A stretch of DNA of 64,000 nucleotides, taken from the NCBI GenBank assembly GCA_903772945.1, contig CAICTM010000280.1, positions 1-64,000 on the forward strand. The letters are read 5' to 3'. The notes under the pieces are model-generated. The model ran no database searches. It worked only from the letters and a program-made list of their open reading frames with translations, and was not told the DNA's origin. This stretch comes from Seminavis robusta. Lineage: Eukaryota > Bacillariophyta > Bacillariophyceae > Naviculales > Naviculaceae. Position 1 is the first letter of the stretch. The number at the start of each line of letters is the position of its first letter. Made by a program: the position numbers and the translations under genes. Below are positions 1 through 19,762 of this stretch, in pieces.

Positions 1-1640
1 TTCCCCTCTCTGAAGGAATCTTGATGGACCACATGCAGATCATCTGGCAGCAATGGACAAAGAAAATGCCAGCCTTGAAGGCAAAGGGACTTGGCACATC
101 GTACAGCGTTCTTCTATTCCCTCACACTTAAAGGCGGTTCCTGGAACATGGTGCAAAGAATTAAGAGGTTACCAGACGGACAATTAAATAAGTCAAATCT
201 AGATGGTGTTGCAGAGGAGACCTTCAAGTCCTATGAAGGCGTCGCATACCCTCCACTTGTTGGTTGGCCCACCGTAGAGCCGGTCTTCTTCTTGCAGCTG
301 CACATGGATGGGAATCGAGACAAGTTGATTTTACTTTGCTTTCTGTCAAAGCCCTCACCTGTCGACAGCCACTGTACATGGAATTGCCTCAGTACTATCG
401 ACCCAAAGGATATGAAGGACAGGACTGTGTTTGAAACTTGACAAGTCCATCTATGGCAGACCGATTCACCTAAATTATTTATGAGCATCTATGTCGCGGG
501 ATGATCCAATTGGTTTCGAAACCTCGGCAGGAGACCCATGTTTGTTTATTCATAAGGAGCATAACTCATGGTATTAAATATTGTGATGACCAAATCTGGC
601 TCAGTCCAGACAATATCTGATTGAGTCCTATGTGGGCAGCTCCAGAAACTTGATATGACCTCACCATTGAAGAAAAAGGTGACATCTTTGGATTCCTCGC
701 CATCAATTTTGAAAGACAGGAGACAATGTTGAGCTTACTCAAAAAGGGCTCATCAATAAAGTCATCAGAATATACTGGTATTTCTGACGCTAGCAAGAAG
801 CTTTCTCCTGCGCACCGATCCTCTCGGAGCTGACAAACTGGGGGCCCATTTGAAGAAGAGTGGAGCTATCCAGCTTCAGTTGGGATGCTTCTTTATATTG
901 CGTCGAACACTCGCCCAGGCATCACATTTAGTGTGCAACAGGTAGCACGATTCAGTCACAATCCCAGCATTCCCTTGCTCAAGCAATCAAACGATCATTC
1001 GGTATTTGATTGGCACAAGTGACAAAGGCATTTGTTTAGCCCTAAACTTGATCAGGACTTGACTGTTGGGTCGATGCTGACTTCGCCGGATTATATGGAT
1101 ATGAGGATGAACAGGATACCTGTGTCCGTCAAGTCCGTACTGGATTTGTCCTGACTCTGTTTGGTGCCCTATTATCTGGTCCAGCAAGCTACAGACTGAT
1201 ATTACTTTGAGCTCCACTGCTGCTGAGTATGTTGCCTTCAGCATGTCAATGAGGGAGCTGCTTCCTATGCGAGCTTTGCTCAAAGAAATTGGTAGCAAAC
1301 TGAATATGCCGGTAATTACTGACAGTCTTGTGCGCTCTACAGTGTTCGAAGACAACCAAGGTTGCTTGTCTCTTGTGGAATGTTCCCAAAATGTCTGCGC
1401 GCAACAAGTATTTGGCATTGAAGTACCACTTCTTCAGGTCCAATATCGGGAGTCAAGGGCATCGTGGCTAAGTATATTCCGCACTCTGGAACAACGGGCC
1501 GACATCTTCACTAAGGGTCTTCCACTCCACGTTTGCTGTCATTCGGAAGCTCCTCATGGGATGGTATTTTCCTCAGCGCTTTGCTGGGGACTCTCTCCTA
1601 TCGTTCTTGCTCCAGCTTCATTTCACTGTAAGGGAGTGCG
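1..1640 (+). mobile_element. Decayed Ty1/copia retrotransposon pol (reverse transcriptase to RNase H)
   Basis: Reading across frames gives the C-terminal half of a copia polyprotein in the right order. Around 370-480 is a reverse transcriptase stretch resembling YMELPQYYRPKGYEGQ. Around 895-1010 is the connection region (ASNTRPGITFSVQQVARFSH, then IKRSFGI). From 1060 to 1530 is the RNase H domain, with DADFAGLYG, SSTAAEYVAFSMSMRELLPM, FEDNQG, a KYHFF-like segment and a final ADIFTKGL. The frame changes at least five times and several stops interrupt it, so no intact protein is possible. The 5' part (gag, protease, integrase) lies outside the window or is lost. I saw no LTR after position 1640. 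The element abuts the 5'-truncated gene at 1927 and may have displaced its first exon. Confidence 0.85.
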
Positions 1641-1926
1641 ACGGGATACAGCTTACAATTCATTTACAGCTTTACAATTAGCAGGCTTATTCTAGAAATA
1701 ATTCAATAATCAATAACTGCTCACTTATTTGGAAATACAAACTTTACATCTCTTAGATCGTTAGATTAATCAATACACAATGGTATTGTCACACCAGCCG
1801 CGACGGACAGTGTCATGGTAGAGTTCCTGGTGTACAGGATTGGCAATTGGCAAGTAATTTCGTTCTTTTTGATTGAGTGATCAGCTCATATTTGGACAAC
1901 TAACCTTTCGTTTGGAACCCTTTCAG

Positions 1927-3899
1927 GGACAACAAGTGCAAGAACGACAAGTGTAAGGACTACAGGCTCGTTGCGACGTTTAATGGAGTGGACATTGAAA
2001 TAGAAACATGGGAGAATGAGTACAGCGGCGAACAGCCAACGACCGGAGGTTCTGCCCAAGGTATCACGTGGACGAAGGAGGTCGAGGCCGACAGCATCCT
2101 TAAATTCATCGTGCATGTTCCCAGTGCCCTGTTGACGGGTGCGATTGATATTTCGCTTGATTATACGGTAGATCAAGGAGCCCTGGCGATCGGAATCGAT
2201 CAATTCGAGGTCACGCTCTATAGTAACAGTTGCCCGGCCCCCACAGCACGCCGCCACCTCATTGAATCCATGAGGGTTCCGGGATACGAGAGCAACGAGA
2301 GAAGCGACGAGAGAAGCCTCGGGCAGGACGTAGAGGCAGATGAATGTCAGTGTGTCTGTCCTGCATTGGCGGGTGAAAATCCAGCCCCTGGAAGTGGACC
2401 CTCGGCGCCAAAGGTTTTGGACTTGTACGTGGCTGCTGATGGCGTCGATTGTGCCCCACAGGGCACAAAAGTTGGTTCCGTGACCCTCGTCTACAACAAA
2501 AATGGCACTGTCACAGCTACCTATGAAGTCGACCCCAAGTACCAGCTGAAAAGTACAACTCTTTATGTTGGGGACGAGCGCTTGCCTGGATCAGAAAGCG
2601 GAGATGTCCTGCCTATCAGCCAGTTTCCATACACTGGGTCAGAGGTAGAGTACAACGTTGATCCCCTAAATTGTGACTACTACGTTGCTGCAGCAGCAGA
2701 GATCTGCGGCGAATTCCCTACTCTGGAGCCTACAAGTGCCCCAACCTCGTCGCCAACAGCTGGCCCGACGTCGGGGCCAACTGGTGCCACTTTGACACCC
2801 ACAGCCTCACCTACAAGTGGCCCAACGTCTGGGCCAACTGGTGCTACTTTGACACCCACAGCCTCGCCTACCGCCGCTGACAGAAACGCGCCAACTCCAG
2901 CCGCTCCCCCAAAGCCCACACCAGCCAAACCCACTCCCGCTGGCCCTGCCCCAACCCCTGGAACATACGGCGACCCGGTAGGTTCATTGGTCTGGGTGTG
3001 TCTTTGCAACTTTGGCTCTGAGCTCGTGAATTCATTCATTTGCTTGCTTTGTTTTGTTTTGGCGCTTGTTGTTTTCTTTTCTCAGCACATTATGACATTC
3101 GCATCCGAGGAGTTCGACTTTCATGCTGCTTGCGGTAAGCACCTAACTCTCTCCCGTGATAGTGAATGCAACTTGCATGATCTTACGAACCCTACGCGTT
3201 ATCGTGTGTACAGACACTGTCCTTCTCGACAATCCCAACTTTCGAGGAGTCGGAATGCGCATCCACACGCGTACAAAGTTGAACACCTGGTGGAGCTACG
3301 TCGAGGCTGCCGCCATTCAGATCGGAGACGATGTACTGGAAGTGAAGGGTGGAGATCAAGGCTTCAAGTTCTGGGTCAATGGTGTTGAGGGCAGAGACGA
3401 AACCGACATCATCTTCTCGCCGCTCAAGTTGAAGGTTCACTTCAAGGTCGTGAATTCACACCAGTTGCATGTCCGCATCGATCTCAAGGGTGATGTCATT
3501 GGCCTCCAAACATACAAGCAGTTCGTGAAGGTTACCATTCCGGCAAGGAAGGCCGAGAACTACTTGGGTGCTCGCGGTCTCATGGGAACTTTTCCCGATG
3601 GAAAATGGGTCGGTCGTAACAGCACTTCTGTGTTCGATGACGCCAACAAGTTTGGGCTGGAATGGCAAGTGCTGGCAGACGAACCCAAGCTATTCCATAC
3701 ATTGGAGCAACCCCAGCACCCAGCTACATGTGCGTTCCCATCGGACACAGAGACCAAGCGTCGCCTCACCGATTCGTCGATCACCACAGACGATGCTAAT
3801 GAGGCCTGCAAGCACTTGGTCGAAAGAAGCAGAGCCCACGTTGACTGTGTGTTTGATGTGCTGGCAACCAACGATAAGACTATCGCTGGGTCGTACTAG
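1927..3899 (+). CDS. Secreted von Willebrand factor type D-like protein, 5' end missing
   Basis: Three exons can be read: 1927-2978, 3086-3134 and 3214-3899. The introns (GTAGGT...CAG and GTAAGC...CAG) restore one frame ending in a stop at 3897-3899. The first exon encodes a beta-rich segment, a Cys cluster (ECQCVCP) and a Pro/Thr linker with PTSxPT motifs and a duplicated 19-residue unit. Exon 2 starts HIMTFASEEFDFHAAC, the opening of a vWD domain. Exon 3 continues with GVGMRIHTRTK, LMGTFPDGKWVGR and FGLEWQV. Such proteins are common in diatoms and are thought to be extracellular or cell-wall associated; the exact role is unknown. No ATG or signal peptide precedes 1927: the reading frame simply continues back to a likely acceptor (TTTCAG at 1921-1926), so an upstream exon is missing or too diverged to see. 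Confidence 0.75.
2762..2875 (+). repeat. 57-bp tandem duplication in the PT-rich linker
   Basis: Units 2762-2818 and 2819-2875 differ at only a few bases and each encodes 19 residues of the form GPTSGPTGATLTPTASPTS. They lie in the low-complexity hinge before the vWD-like domain. Confidence 0.85.
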
Positions 3900-4158
3900 A
3901 GTTCAGATCAGATGAGCTTCAGATCAACCTACGCTAGCTACGTTGGCTACTAGCTAGCGACGATTCCCCACCAAAAGCAAAGACAGTACGTGTAAGTTTG
4001 GTTACAAAGTAAACGCGCACACGAAAGAGGATTGAAGACGATCGAATCATTGTTTCTCGGCGCATGCAAACCAAGTACAGTCCGAAGAAATTTGAATGCG
4101 TCTTATGTATTATTCAATCCTGGCGCAACACATCCATTTAAAAAACTATGCATTAGAA

Positions 4159-12147
<7,989 letters not shown>

Positions 12148-12153
12148 GGTCAA

Positions 12154-13416
12154 AAGCTCTTCTCTTCTTTCCCACGCTTAGATTGAGATGATTTGGATCT
12201 TTCCCTGGAGCTTCAAGCCAAGTCAAGTCAAGTTTAGCCAAACTACCAGTCCTAGATCAGAGGATCTTTGACTTCTTTGCTGATCACTTGTACAGATCTC
12301 ACAACATTCACAACGGCACTGACCAAGAGACGGAACGGATCAATGGGCTGTCCTCGAAACAGACACTTCTATCCTCTGGTGGTTTGAAGACCTTTCTCAA
12401 AACGCCCCACAGACTTTGGCACAATCAGACTAAGCTAGTAAGTAAGTTGTCGTGTCCTAGTATGAAATTTCATTCAAAGCTCAAGACTACCGCAGGGTCT
12501 CTATTGCATTCTATCCTCGCTAAACGCTTTGAGCTTTGAGCTGTTGCGTTGTTGTTTGGTTGTCATCGTCATGGGGTTGCGGCTCACAGATCTGGTCTGG
12601 CCTTTGTTCTGAGTGAGTCCCGAGTGTTCAGCAATCACACCGTGGCGTGGAAAATGGGATCCGAAAACACTTACTTCATGGAATGCATCTCTTTGTGTGG
12701 ACAACTCTTCCGTCTCTCTTCCCCTTCCTAGCTTTGTTAGTTGTACAGGGACAGCTTCCGATCAGGGCAGAGAATATTTCACAGTCAGAGTCTTCCGAAA
12801 ATTGATCTATGTTTTGCACCTCAGCGAGACAGAAACGGGTTGGTATTCAAGAATTGAAGGATACTCCTGCCCCCCCCCCCCCCCTCTGTAACATGTGAGC
12901 TGGAGTCTCATCATACGGTAGATCTTGTGAGTTCCCCCTTTTCTTTGACGAATAGTGTATCACTGAGGAGCCATCACTGAAACTCACCCTACTAGCTACG
13001 CTGTAGCTTGGAGTGTTTCACTCTCAGCAGGTTGGAGACGACCCCTGGTGGAGTAGCTATAGCTATGCATAGCTCCAATTGGAATATCAATCACTCCATG
13101 TGCCAACCCGTTCATTAGGGTTTGATTGACTATCTATAGCCCGTACATGGCATGTTGTATGTACACTACCGGCACTGTAGTTGCTAATTACAGCCCTCGC
13201 TTGACACAACAAGCGTTTGCACCAAAATCCGAGTTTTATTTCGTCGTTACATTACCAATTGAAACAGTTTTCAACGGAATAATCATGCACATGGAACTTT
13301 CCCCAAGACATGCATGTACATGCACAACTCATCGATATCGTCGAAGACACTCCACTTGGTCTTCTACTCAAAAGACGTTGTTGTCGTCTCCTTGTCTGCT
13401 GGTGGTCTTTGAGAAA
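12154..13416. other. Intergenic region between divergent genes
   Basis: I see no convincing gene. Short open frames at 12288-12539 and 12613-12891 show no protein-like features. A run of 15 or so C's lies near 12870. The ~1.2 kb should hold the promoters of PRP8 (-) and of the gene starting at 13417 (+). If the latter starts at the upstream ATG-in-frame limit (13126), this gap is shorter. Confidence 0.5.
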
Positions 13417-14364
13417 ATGCCCTGGACGATGGAAGAAGCACAATCTCTACTGCCAAACGAAGTACCACCCAACGAGGAAAACCACTCGAGCAGGACCATG
13501 TTGGACAGCCTCATGCATGACGATGACGATGATCTGCACATGGACATTCTCTCCTTGACCAAGTCGGATGAAACTACTTCTACGGAAAACGATGAGGAAG
13601 ATAATATCATCCTCATGGCCACGGATGGAGTTTCTGGTGGTGGCGTCAATCAATCCGATGACTTTTGCTACGAGTCGTTTGGGTTCTTGGAACGGAATGA
13701 AAGGGCTTGCAGCCCGTTGGAAGGCCGAATCTCGACATCCATTTTCAACACGACGGCATCGTCAGGTTGGGTGGGAGATACCATCTCGAAGTCCCTCCTT
13801 AAGATGCAGAATGGGCTCAAGTGTTGGCATGATAGCTGGGAGCGACTGGCAGAGGAACAGGTGATGATGCCCACCACCACGACACTGACGTCCAGGAGTT
13901 CCTTGTTCGAACGACAGGATATTCTCATGTGTTCCTCGTCGAGCTCTTCCCAGTCATCGTCTCCTCCTCCACAATCTCGACAAACGTGGAGAAACATGAT
14001 GATGAAGAGGAAGAGCAGCTTTTTCCCCATGACCAAGCCCAAGACTCCAACATCCACTGAAGCAGCAACATTCCCATTGAGTACCAAGTCTTGCAGCGCG
14101 GTTGGTTACAAGATGGCCAAGAAGTATCATCATGTCAAGGAGATTAGGACGAATGGCATCCATGTCGTGGAGTTGGTCCCGCTCCGCACCGGATCCCAGG
14201 AGGAAGAGAGCATGGCGTTTGAGTGTTCCTGGGTAGACAGTGACTATGATTATAGACCCCGGTCGCGGTCGGCATCGGAAAACGATTTATTACTTGACAA
14301 TAGCAGTACGAGCACCTTTGCTTCGAGCGCCATGCCACCAGCATTGCCTCTCAGAAGGGTGTAA
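13417..14364 (+). CDS. Hypothetical Ser-rich protein
   Basis: An uninterrupted frame runs from 13126 to 14364 (412 codons). The ATG at 13417 (MPWTMEEAQSLLPNE) is preferred because the 97 residues upstream look like translated noncoding DNA (CACTCTTH). The 315-residue product has acidic runs (MHDDDDDLHM), Ser tracts, a basic Ser/Pro-rich middle (MMMKRKSSFFPMTKPK) and a more ordered segment, YHHVKEIRTNGIHVVELVPL, followed by an Arg/Ser-rich motif (RPRSRSASEND) that could be phosphorylated. No membrane segment, signal peptide or known domain is visible. I do not recognise the family. No introns are needed. The 3' flank carries a repeat found again 1.7 kb downstream. Confidence 0.6.
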   Translation: MPWTMEEAQSLLPNEVPPNEENHSSRTMLDSLMHDDDDDLHMDILSLTKSDETTSTENDEEDNIILMATDGVSGGGVNQSDDFCYESFGFLERNERACSPLEGRISTSIFNTTASSGWVGDTISKSLLKMQNGLKCWHDSWERLAEEQVMMPTTTTLTSRSSLFERQDILMCSSSSSSQSSSPPPQSRQTWRNMMMKRKSSFFPMTKPKTPTSTEAATFPLSTKSCSAVGYKMAKKYHHVKEIRTNGIHVVELVPLRTGSQEEESMAFECSWVDSDYDYRPRSRSASENDLLLDNSSTSTFASSAMPPALPLRRV

Positions 14365-14461
14365 AATGACAGTTGGGCAAGACCGGACGATACCGGTATG
14401 TGAGACCTTCATATTACATTCATTAATAAGAACATTTGCAAGCAGGTTGTAGTGGCTGCTC

Positions 14462-14606
14462 AAGAGCAAGCAGGGAGGCTTGTCTTGCTGAGCTTTTACA
14501 AGACACTCATGTATGCAGGCATTGTTAGATTCATAATATAGTCCTCTTTTCATAAATCGCACGTACATGTAGAAGATATTTCCACTGCCTCTGATGTTGC
14601 AATGAT
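14462..14606 (+). repeat. Dispersed direct repeat, copy 1
   Basis: Starts AAGAGCAAGCAGGG and ends GATGTTGCAATGAT. It matches 16142-16290 in the same order and orientation with small indels, including GCAGGCATTG, TAGATTCATAATAT, CTTTTCATA and TTTCCACT. It lies just downstream of the gene ending at 14364. Confidence 0.8.
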
Positions 14607-16141
14607 CGTCGCTTCAGCTAGCTACGGCAGGCTATGGAAGAAGAACGACTAGTACACCAGGACAGGGCGTGGAAGCAATGCTGGCCAAGTACTTGGCCAG
14701 CAGCCCACTACTAACGAGGAAACTATTGTATTTTTAAGCTAGCTAGACAGACAGACTAACGTATGACATCCGAGACTGGCTTGCATGACAACACTGAAGC
14801 AGAGGGGAACCACCAACACTTGCGCTTGACTTCCAACACCGGTGCAGAGCCGACCAACCCGCGAATGCCAAAGGAGTCAGCGAGATTGCCAAAAGGAGCA
14901 GTCAAACCAGGGAGACCAAGGATGAGAAAATCCCAATCATGCGGTCCGAAGTGTGTGAAGGAGTAAGGGCCGACCTCAAACAGCCTCGACGGTTTTTAAA
15001 AGGAGCTTCGAAACGTGCAACAGCGGTGGCGAAGGTCAGGGATCAAAAGTTGCCAAAAACGCAGGAAACGGCCGACCGGACGTGCATCTCAGCTTCGACG
15101 GTTTAAAAAGGGCTTCCAAAAGCTCTTCCAAAAGTCCACGATACCACCGCAGCAGCAGGAACGCCATGGCTGATCTTGGACAGGGAGGAATGGATGATGC
15201 GTGTCACTTCGGTTCACCATTGTCAACATGGAGCAGACCTACCGGTACGTTGGGGACTAAAGAGGATGAGGCTGCAACGATCGGTCGATGACCGTGAAAC
15301 AAACAAGCAAACAACGCGACAATGGCACAAAAGACAGGAACACTGGACTTACCTTGCACGAGTACGCTCCATCTCTAGCTGGAACCACCGCAAGATGAAC
15401 ACCTTTCCCAGCGTATATTAACAGGGGCAAAGCCAGCGAGTCTCAACCACGGGGCTCCCGAAGGAACCACGGGCCCCCGAAGGGGCGGCTGCAAAAGCAG
15501 CGCCGGAGAAAGGTGTCATCGTCATGCATTGGAAGAAGAAGTTGTGTTGTGCTGTGCTGTGCTGAGCGAGAAAAAGAGAAAGAGCTTGCTTGAGGCAAAC
15601 GAACGTCGTTTCAATGCATCGTTTCATTTGTTTTGCCAAGGTGTCAACATCAAAATAAAAAACGAAAGAGGTGTCAAACATCAAAAAAACAAAATGGAGC
15701 TCGTCATCGTTTCTCTTTTTGGCAAACGGGAACAACTCAAAATGAAAACCAAAATGATTCATTCACAAACACGAGAGGTACGAAACTTGGTGGTTCGGAG
15801 GTCGTCATGGGGGTTGGAGGATCACCAAGAGTGCTACAGTACCAGTACCGGTGCTGTGCGTGACACCGGTCCCAGGTACCATGTTCTGGACCGAGAGACC
15901 ATCCCGGTTCCACCGTCCCAGCATGGAGAACGTCAACAATCAACCAAACTGTCCTCTCTGCAAAATTCCACCACACACAAACAAAAAATAAAATTTCTAC
16001 AGTACCTGAACGCCATTATGTTCCAGAAGCCTGCAACAGCCATTCAAAGAGCTAGGCAAAATCCTTTCTGGGCTTGGACTATTTCCGGAACAGGGCCATT
16101 ACATCATACATGCATCGTTTGCACAACAAGTACCAGGTAAT
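14607..16141. other. Noncoding or decayed sequence between two direct repeats
   Basis: No credible gene. The + strand frames at 14763-14966 and 15529-16140 are low in structure and break in every direction. The composition changes inside: purine-rich and GC-rich around 14780-15300, A-rich around 15530-15780. Because both edges carry the same 145-149 bp repeat, the interval may be a decayed insertion or a duplicated 3' flank. Confidence 0.4.
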
Positions 16142-16290
16142 AAGAGCAAGCAGGGAATCTTGTCTTGAGCTTTTTACAAAGCAATTAATGCTTGCAGGCA
16201 TTGTAGATTCATAATATTAGTCTTTTCATATATATAATCACACCTAGCTAGAACCAATTTCCACTCCCACAGCTCTGATGTTGCAATGAT
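16142..16290 (+). repeat. Dispersed direct repeat, copy 2
   Basis: Second copy of the repeat at 14462-14606, in the same orientation, starting 1,680 bp downstream of the first. Similarity fades within a few bases of each listed edge. Confidence 0.8.
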
Positions 16291-16460
16291 AGTGGCTATA
16301 GCGTAGTGAAAGGTCCGGTGTGGTCCAAATAGCATCCAGTGAAGAAAGCAAAAGCCGTCAGCAAACTCATGAGAGCTGCAGAGCTCGTGTCGTGACGCAT
16401 TGCCCTCTCGTGGCTATCGTGTCGCACAACACCGCACGGCATACCGGTGCAGTGCCGTAG

Positions 16461-17754
16461 CTAGTAATAGCCTTCGTACACCCTCTCAAGCATCCTCTCG
16501 TGCCCCTCCTGTTCCTTTCTCTCCGTGTTTTTGGAGATGCGGTGACGAACGGTTACAAAATGAGGATAGCCAGGTCTACGAAGATCAGCCATATTCTCTT
16601 TGACGAATTCAGGCGGTCTTCCGATCTTGGACCACCGCTCTTCAAGCATATCAATAATCTTAGTGTACGGTCCTTCGTAGTTGGCTCCCAACTCTTCAGC
16701 CACCTTTTGTTCGATCCAAGGTGATTGTGAAAACGCATTGGACCTCCAAACCCGTGAAAGGCCTTCGCGCAACTGACCGAGATCTGATTCTTTCCCAGTT
16801 GCTTCTAGGAAGACATCGGGTGGCGTCTCCTCTACCCACAAGGCAAGGCATCGCATGGCATACCGATGACGGTCAAACGGATGAGCATACGCATCGTACA
16901 GTATAGCTTGCACATTCGATTGCAAGATTCTCGGTCCTTTAGCCCAAATTCCACGAGAGCCATGAAATGAAGTGCCTCCACCAAGAAGAAAAGCGGCCAG
17001 ATCTCGTTTACAACGCCTTGGACGATCTGATCAAGACATTTCATGGCCCGAGCCAGTTCTCGCAGTCAAGTTGCATCAGGAGAAGGAACCAATGGACAGT
17101 CGGTATCTCGTCTTCTTCAAACTTCTCGTGATCTTCAATGCAATAAATCACATTATTGCTCGATGTCGGGACGTAGCTTGGCACCGAACGTTCCAATGCA
17201 TTGTTGATTCTGCATACAATGCAGTAGTCACCATGCTTCGAGACGGGGCACTGCAGCAGACGCGCGAAATCCACGAGCTTTGGGCGGCTTGTAAAAGCAT
17301 CATTGATCTCAAAGGCTGGATCCAAAATCAGAAATGGACAGATCTGGTATCCTCTTCCTATGATCTTCCAAGCTGTTTCCCTATCGTTTCCAAACATCAT
17401 GGCTCGCATTGCGCCGCTTTGAGTCTCTTGAGCCGTTTGTGCCATCAACGTTCTCAGTTGTGTCTCATCCTGTTGCGGAAAGATGGGAAGAAGGCATTGT
17501 GCACGGAGAAGAATGGCTTTGCCATCTCCAGGTTTCACGGCCCAACGTTTGGTCTGTTTGCTCCAAGATACCACTTTGCCTGTTGTAAGATTGAGCTCTG
17601 GCTTGCTTTGGAGACCATCAATGAGAACATCCATGCCTGGCTTTATAAGTTGCCGGAGGGATTCATAAATTGATTGCCGTAAGTCCACCTCGCTTGCCTC
17701 CGATTCACGAGATTCCTCTGAGGCCTCGTCGTTTGTAGGGGAAAGCATCTTCAA
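16461..17754 (-). pseudogene. Frame-shifted gene for an unknown protein
   Basis: Three minus-strand reading segments follow each other and look like one protein. Segment 1 runs 17754 to about 17046 (ATG, acidic N-terminus, then VLIDGLQSKPELNLTTGKVV and a Cys pair in HGDYCIVCRINNALE). Segment 2 is helical, about 17044-16930 (MKCLDQIVQGVVNEIWPLFF). Segment 3 runs about 16927-16461 (LQSNVQAILYDAYAHPFDRH ... stop). Each junction is explained by one missing base, near CTCGGGCC (17046) and near GAATCTTG (16928). No GT/AG introns fit there. The joined length would be about 430 residues. I do not recognise the family. It could be a recent pseudogene, an allele with indels, or a sequence error. Confidence 0.5.
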
Positions 17755-18412
17755 TCTCTACTTGAATGGTATCAATCAAGCAACTAAAATGCTTCCAATG
17801 TTACGGTCTGTCAACATCTGGGCGGCGAAAAGCGTGGTCCAAAAGAAAATTTCACTGTGGTACCGGTCTACCGTACCGGTCTACCGTAACGGGTTTAGAG
17901 TAGGGAAGTTCGGCGGGGGGCGAGCAAATAGATTGCAGTCAGGATGCATCCACTCGAATGAGCTCAAGGCACTGGGATGATCGTGGACCTTTACCGCTAG
18001 TGGGACCCTGCCCTCTCCCTCCCCTGGCTCTGTTTGCTCTTTTCCCTCCCCTGCCTGGGGTCTCCTTCTGTTGGCCTGCTCATTGGTTTTCATTCCCTGC
18101 CCGCTGGACATTTGCTCTTGACTGACAACACTATTCACAAATACATGTACTCCCCTCTAACTGATCGTAGCCATTCCCGTCTCTGCTAGCTAGTATGCAC
18201 ACATTCCGGCCCAGCAGCGGGACGGTACAGGGCTGTGTTGGTCCTTCCGTGACAAAGGTCGGGTATTTTGCACAACAGGAAAGCCCCAGCCTGTTCTCGC
18301 AGTCAAGATGCAGTCGGGGGATTGAATTCGGCGACGGGAGACTTATTCAACTGTTTATTTGTAGCATCATAGTTTTCTGCCGCTGATAGATACTGTTTTG
18401 CTTCTAGCTAGT
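17755..18412. other. Intergenic region with a dispersed repeat
   Basis: No gene seen. It contains ACCGGT-rich motifs near 17860-17890, a C/T-rich stretch at 18005-18060, CTAGCTAG motifs, and the repeat at 18202-18283. It lies upstream of the frame-shifted gene (-) and downstream of the prenyltransferase gene (-). Confidence 0.4.
18202..18283 (+). repeat. Dispersed repeat, copy A
   Basis: About 82 bp from CATTCCGGCCCAGC to TTTTGCACAACAGGAAAG, matching 21957-22038 in the same orientation with scattered differences. A weaker upstream match (GCGGCGAAAAGCGTGGTCC at 17822 against GCGGCGGTGAAAACCGTGGTC near 21881) suggests the copies were once longer. Confidence 0.7.
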
Positions 18413-19762
18413 CTATGGAATGGCATGATCGGTAGTACTCCCAAACTTTTCTGCCGTTGTTCGACAAACTCCCAGCGTACAACTCAGTTCTTTGAGTGCA
18501 ATTCGGTCGTCTTGATCAAATTGGCTCCCCGACATGTTGAGGTAGGACATGGAGTAAAAGGAATGCAACATGTCGGGAAATGCATTCTTGGCTTTGCTGA
18601 ACCCTCCCAAGGGAGATTGACACGAAAAGACAAATTTTCGCAGCGGAGGATGATCCAGCAAGGCAAACGAGTCTTGGCCCAACAGACGCAACGTTCCTCC
18701 AATCCAGTAGCTGTAGCAGGTATCTTCTACCTTGTTGGGTCTGATTGAATGAATGAGAGGAAGCACGATTGTATTGTATCAGGATAAACAAAATCAAGCA
18801 AGTACCCAAACAGTCATTCCTTTGCGACATACATTCTCCACAAACGTCGTACCTTCCCTGCATTCCACCAATCTGTCGCGTAACACACCACCTCGTCAAC
18901 TCTTTTCTCCAATCATCATCAATCACTTCGTCCAGCTTGTTCATGAGAACCAAGGATGCAACTCCACAAAAAGTAGATCCACCGTGGCCTTCCTGTGTGT
19001 GTTGTTTTTATTTCATTTCGGTGTTTACATACGAGGAAATAATAGAATGAATTGTGAGTTCAATGGTGTTGTCTTTTTGGTAATAATGATTGATAATTGT
19101 CATGTTGTTCGTATCGTATATCGTACCTGTCCAGGAATGAGCGCAATGGCTCCATCAAACGATCTACAATTTCGGACAAACTCCATGGCGCTGTCCTTGT
19201 TCACGGCCGACCAGTCATTGAGCATGTGCGATATGGCACAGGCACAAAATAGGAATCGGGTATCACATTCACTGCCCAACGGTATGCATTTGAAACTTCC
19301 ATCGTCTCGTTGCAGCGATTGTAGGGCGCGTAGTATTTTTTCCTTTTGTACGCGCGAAAAATCATCTCCCAGCATGGCCAACGTGGCAAGGGCGGTATAC
19401 GTCATGGCAATATGGCCATGATAGTTTTCGGCAAGCACAACCGAGGCATTGTTGGGTAGCTCCTGATCGGCAGATCCATACGATACCCCCAGAAAATTGC
19501 CTCCTGTGAATCCTGCCTGTTCGGGAGCACCCGTGACGACTTGTAGATTGTAGATCCAATCAATGATATTCTGTTTGTGTAACCCCAGTTTTGCTATCAA
19601 TGCGTCGTCGTCCCACACACCCAACATATCCAAGGCGTGTGCGGCAAAATGGACCAACGTCAACCGATTGGTATCCAGCGAACTGTACGGAAACGGAAGC
19701 TGCAACAAGTGCTGCGAAAAGTACTTGATGTGTCGTTCGCGGTCGAACGATGCGGCGCTCAT
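18413..19762 (-). CDS. PGGT1B: Geranylgeranyl transferase type-1 subunit beta
   Basis: Three exons, 19762-19127, 18992-18853 and 18740-18413, joined by GT-AG introns of 134 and 112 nt, give 367 residues (human 377). The beta subunit of GGTase-I binds geranylgeranyl diphosphate and the catalytic zinc and adds C20 lipids to CaaX proteins such as Rho GTPases. Family blocks appear in order: SSLDTNRLTLVHFA, NYHGHIAMTYTALATLAMLGDD, LQRDDGSFKCIPLGSECDTRF, GHGGSTFCGVASL, GRPNKVEDTCYSYWIGGTLRLL and DMLHSFYSMSYL. The Asp and Cys of EDTCYSYW and the His of DMLHSFY match the zinc ligands. The splice choice at 18740 is fixed by GRPNK, conserved in animals. The gene is divergent from the DUF819 gene 322 bp away. 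Confidence 0.93.

Noticed and set aside
12868-12884. Poly-C run as a structural element
   Set aside because: A simple homopolymer. Similar runs occur near 42990 and 43230, so no special meaning can be supported.
15529-16140. 203-codon plus-strand frame
   Set aside because: Lys/Gln/Ser-biased, no domain, begins in an A-rich tract and lies within the repeat-bounded noncoding block.
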